Assembly: GCF_000379605.1 (NCBI RefSeq)
Contig: NZ_KB902680.1
Coordinates: 248,186 to 312,185, forward strand
Direction: 5' to 3'
DNA from: Rhizobium giardinii bv. giardinii H152
GTDB lineage: Bacteria > Pseudomonadota > Alphaproteobacteria > Rhizobiales > Rhizobiaceae
DNA: 64,000 nucleotides
Below the pieces are notes generated by a model. It worked only from the letters and a program-made list of their open reading frames with translations. It made no database searches and had not been told where the DNA came from. Position numbers and translations under genes: made by a program. Positions within the stretch are counted from its first letter, which is position 1, and the number at the start of each line of letters is the position of its first letter. Of this stretch, positions 62,910 through 64,000 are shown in pieces.

Positions 62910-64000
62910 CTAGTCAAGGAACGGCAGTATCACCAGTGTTTTGGGGTCGATATCGTGCCGCGCGCAGATGTCCTGCGCCAAATCGAAGTAGCGTTCCGCC
63001 TCTTGCATGTCGTTGGCGTCGAGGCTGAGCGTTGCCAGACCATCGTAGCACGGAAAGAGCAATTGCGCCTCACCGGAGTCGCGAGCGGCCTCGAGAGCCT
63101 CAAGATAATGGCGCCGGGCGAGATCCGGCTCGCCGTGGCACTGATAGATCTGCGCCAGCACCAGCAGCGGCACCGGCAGATGGTCCCGCTGGTCGAGTGC
63201 CCGGTCGATCGCCAGTGCAGTTTGCACTGCAGGCATTCCCTCGCGCGCGCAGCGGTCGGTGAAGGTGCAGTAGGCGACGGCGATGTTCGTCAGCAACCGT
63301 GCCTGGAAGCCGAAATCGCCGATCCGTTTCGCCATCTCGTAGCCGCGCTGGCAAATCTCGATGGCCAGCGCCGGATCGATGATCGTGTAAAGGACGCCGA
63401 GATTGGTATATCCGCGACAGGCCGCGTTGAGCTGGCCGCAGCGGAGCGCGGCCTCGACGCTGCGCTCGACCTCGGCGACGGCTTCCCTGGTTTTCCCGAG
63501 TCGCGCCAAGGCCGTTCCCTTGGTATTGAGCGCCTGCGCGATCGCCAGTGTCGCTTCGTTTGCTTCACTCTCGTCGTTTTTTTGTGGCGGCAGCCGCTCG
63601 GCGCAGCGCAATGCTTCGTCGGCCCATCTGACGGCGCCTGCATAGTCACCGCTGCGGAAAGCGAGGTGACCCTGTTCCTGTAGCAGATGCGCCTGTTCGA
63701 TCGGGGCGTTCGTGTCCTGGAGCAGTGCTGCGGCCTCGGCGAAACGGGTGCGCGCGGCATCGCGATTGCCGGCATCGAAGAGCAGCCGGCCGAGCTTGCG
63801 CAGTATCCGCGCAGCCGCCAGGTGATCGTCGGCATCCTGGTGGGCTTTGAGGGCGTCCCTGTAAAATTCCATCGCCCTTTCGCGTTGACCTGCCGGTCCA
63901 TAAAGGTCGGCAATCCGCTCGCATGGCACGAGCCACGCCCTATCTTGGCGATCGCCGAGTGCGTCAAACGCCTCGCGGTAGAAGCGCAGCGCGTCCTCAT
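62910..64000 (-). CDS. TPR-repeat protein, C-terminal part (runs off the window)
   Basis: An open frame continues through the window edge at 64000 on the minus strand; about 363 residues are visible. They are tetratricopeptide repeats (AMEFYRDALKAHQDADDHLAAARILRKLGRLLFDAGNRDAARTRFAEAAALL and at least five more). This arrangement is common as the C-terminal part of adenylate cyclase- or LuxR/AfsR-type regulators with an upstream ATPase, but the N-terminal domain is outside the window. It lies directly upstream of the redoxin gene. Confidence 0.8.
   Translation of the reverse strand, partial: EDALRFYREAFDALGDRQDRAWLVPCERIADLYGPAGQRERAMEFYRDALKAHQDADDHLAAARILRKLGRLLFDAGNRDAARTRFAEAAALLQDTNAPIEQAHLLQEQGHLAFRSGDYAGAVRWADEALRCAERLPPQKNDESEANEATLAIAQALNTKGTALARLGKTREAVAEVERSVEAALRCGQLNAACRGYTNLGVLYTIIDPALAIEICQRGYEMAKRIGDFGFQARLLTNIAVAYCTFTDRCAREGMPAVQTALAIDRALDQRDHLPVPLLVLAQIYQCHGEPDLARRHYLEALEAARDSGEAQLLFPCYDGLATLSLDANDMQEAERYFDLAQDICARHDIDPKTLVILPFLD

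Noticed and set aside
1-64000. Possible CRISPR arrays, prophage, integrase or transposase genes, tRNA or rRNA genes
   Set aside because: No regularly spaced direct repeats, no DDE or tyrosine-recombinase protein and no cloverleaf-like sequence with a TTCRA arm were noticed on reading both strands.

Overview
The window reads as chromosomal DNA of a Rhizobiaceae member, probably from the Ensifer/Sinorhizobium, Shinella or Rhizobium group. Four things point there: a close NolR homologue with a matching binding site, a BacA/SbmA transporter of the rhizobial type, a trpL leader peptide (ending SIWWWAR) in front of a fused trpE(G), and RIME-like intergenic repeats. The DNA is GC-rich and gene-dense. 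I see no integrase, transposase, tRNA, rRNA or CRISPR.

Left part (1-10.3 kb): the tail of a likely GH42 beta-galactosidase, a cupin, and a purine-degradation block. The block holds guaD and puuD (urate oxidation), a LysR regulator and xdhB-xdhA, with a RIME-like repeat between the two xdh genes. glpK is divergent from xdhA. Adenine deaminase (ade) and a LivK-type binding protein follow at 24.9-27.8 kb, so adenine and guanine can be traced to 5-hydroxyisourate inside the window. xdhC is not seen.

10.3-24.8 kb: a Phd/PIN toxin-antitoxin (TA) pair, an LLM flavin monooxygenase, a second-type methionine aminopeptidase, an MFS exporter, bacA, a polysaccharide deacetylase, an NnrU-like protein, a TPR protein with der, a Phd antitoxin with a broken vapC, kdgK with an Ldh-type reductase, an alpha-glucosidase and parDE.

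28-40 kb: a beta-alanine/omega-amino acid aminotransferase, a secreted GH9 endoglucanase coupled to a Gfo/Idh/MocA oxidoreductase, a second Gfo/Idh/MocA enzyme, nolR, a HugZ-like protein, the choline ABC transporter choXWV, thymidine kinase and a cytochrome c.

40.2-47.7 kb is the least understood part and the best candidate for an undescribed system. It is a co-directional set of a long coiled-coil protein, an unrecognised protein, an AAA+ ATPase, another unrecognised protein and a membrane-anchored DUF2333-like protein. It is closed by a strong terminator and interrupted by a RelE/Xre (HigBA-like) TA pair.

47.8-64 kb: fhs, a DUF1993-like protein, an extensin-like protein, a TonB receptor of the heme-receptor type with a RirA-type box, the trpL attenuator with trpE(G), a CDF metal exporter coupled to queF, hupE-like, a ClpP-type peptidase, another Phd/PIN pair, leuA with a possible leucine leader peptide, a peroxiredoxin-like protein and a TPR protein running off the end. 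Five TA loci lie in 64 kb, four of them preceded by recognisable palindromes.
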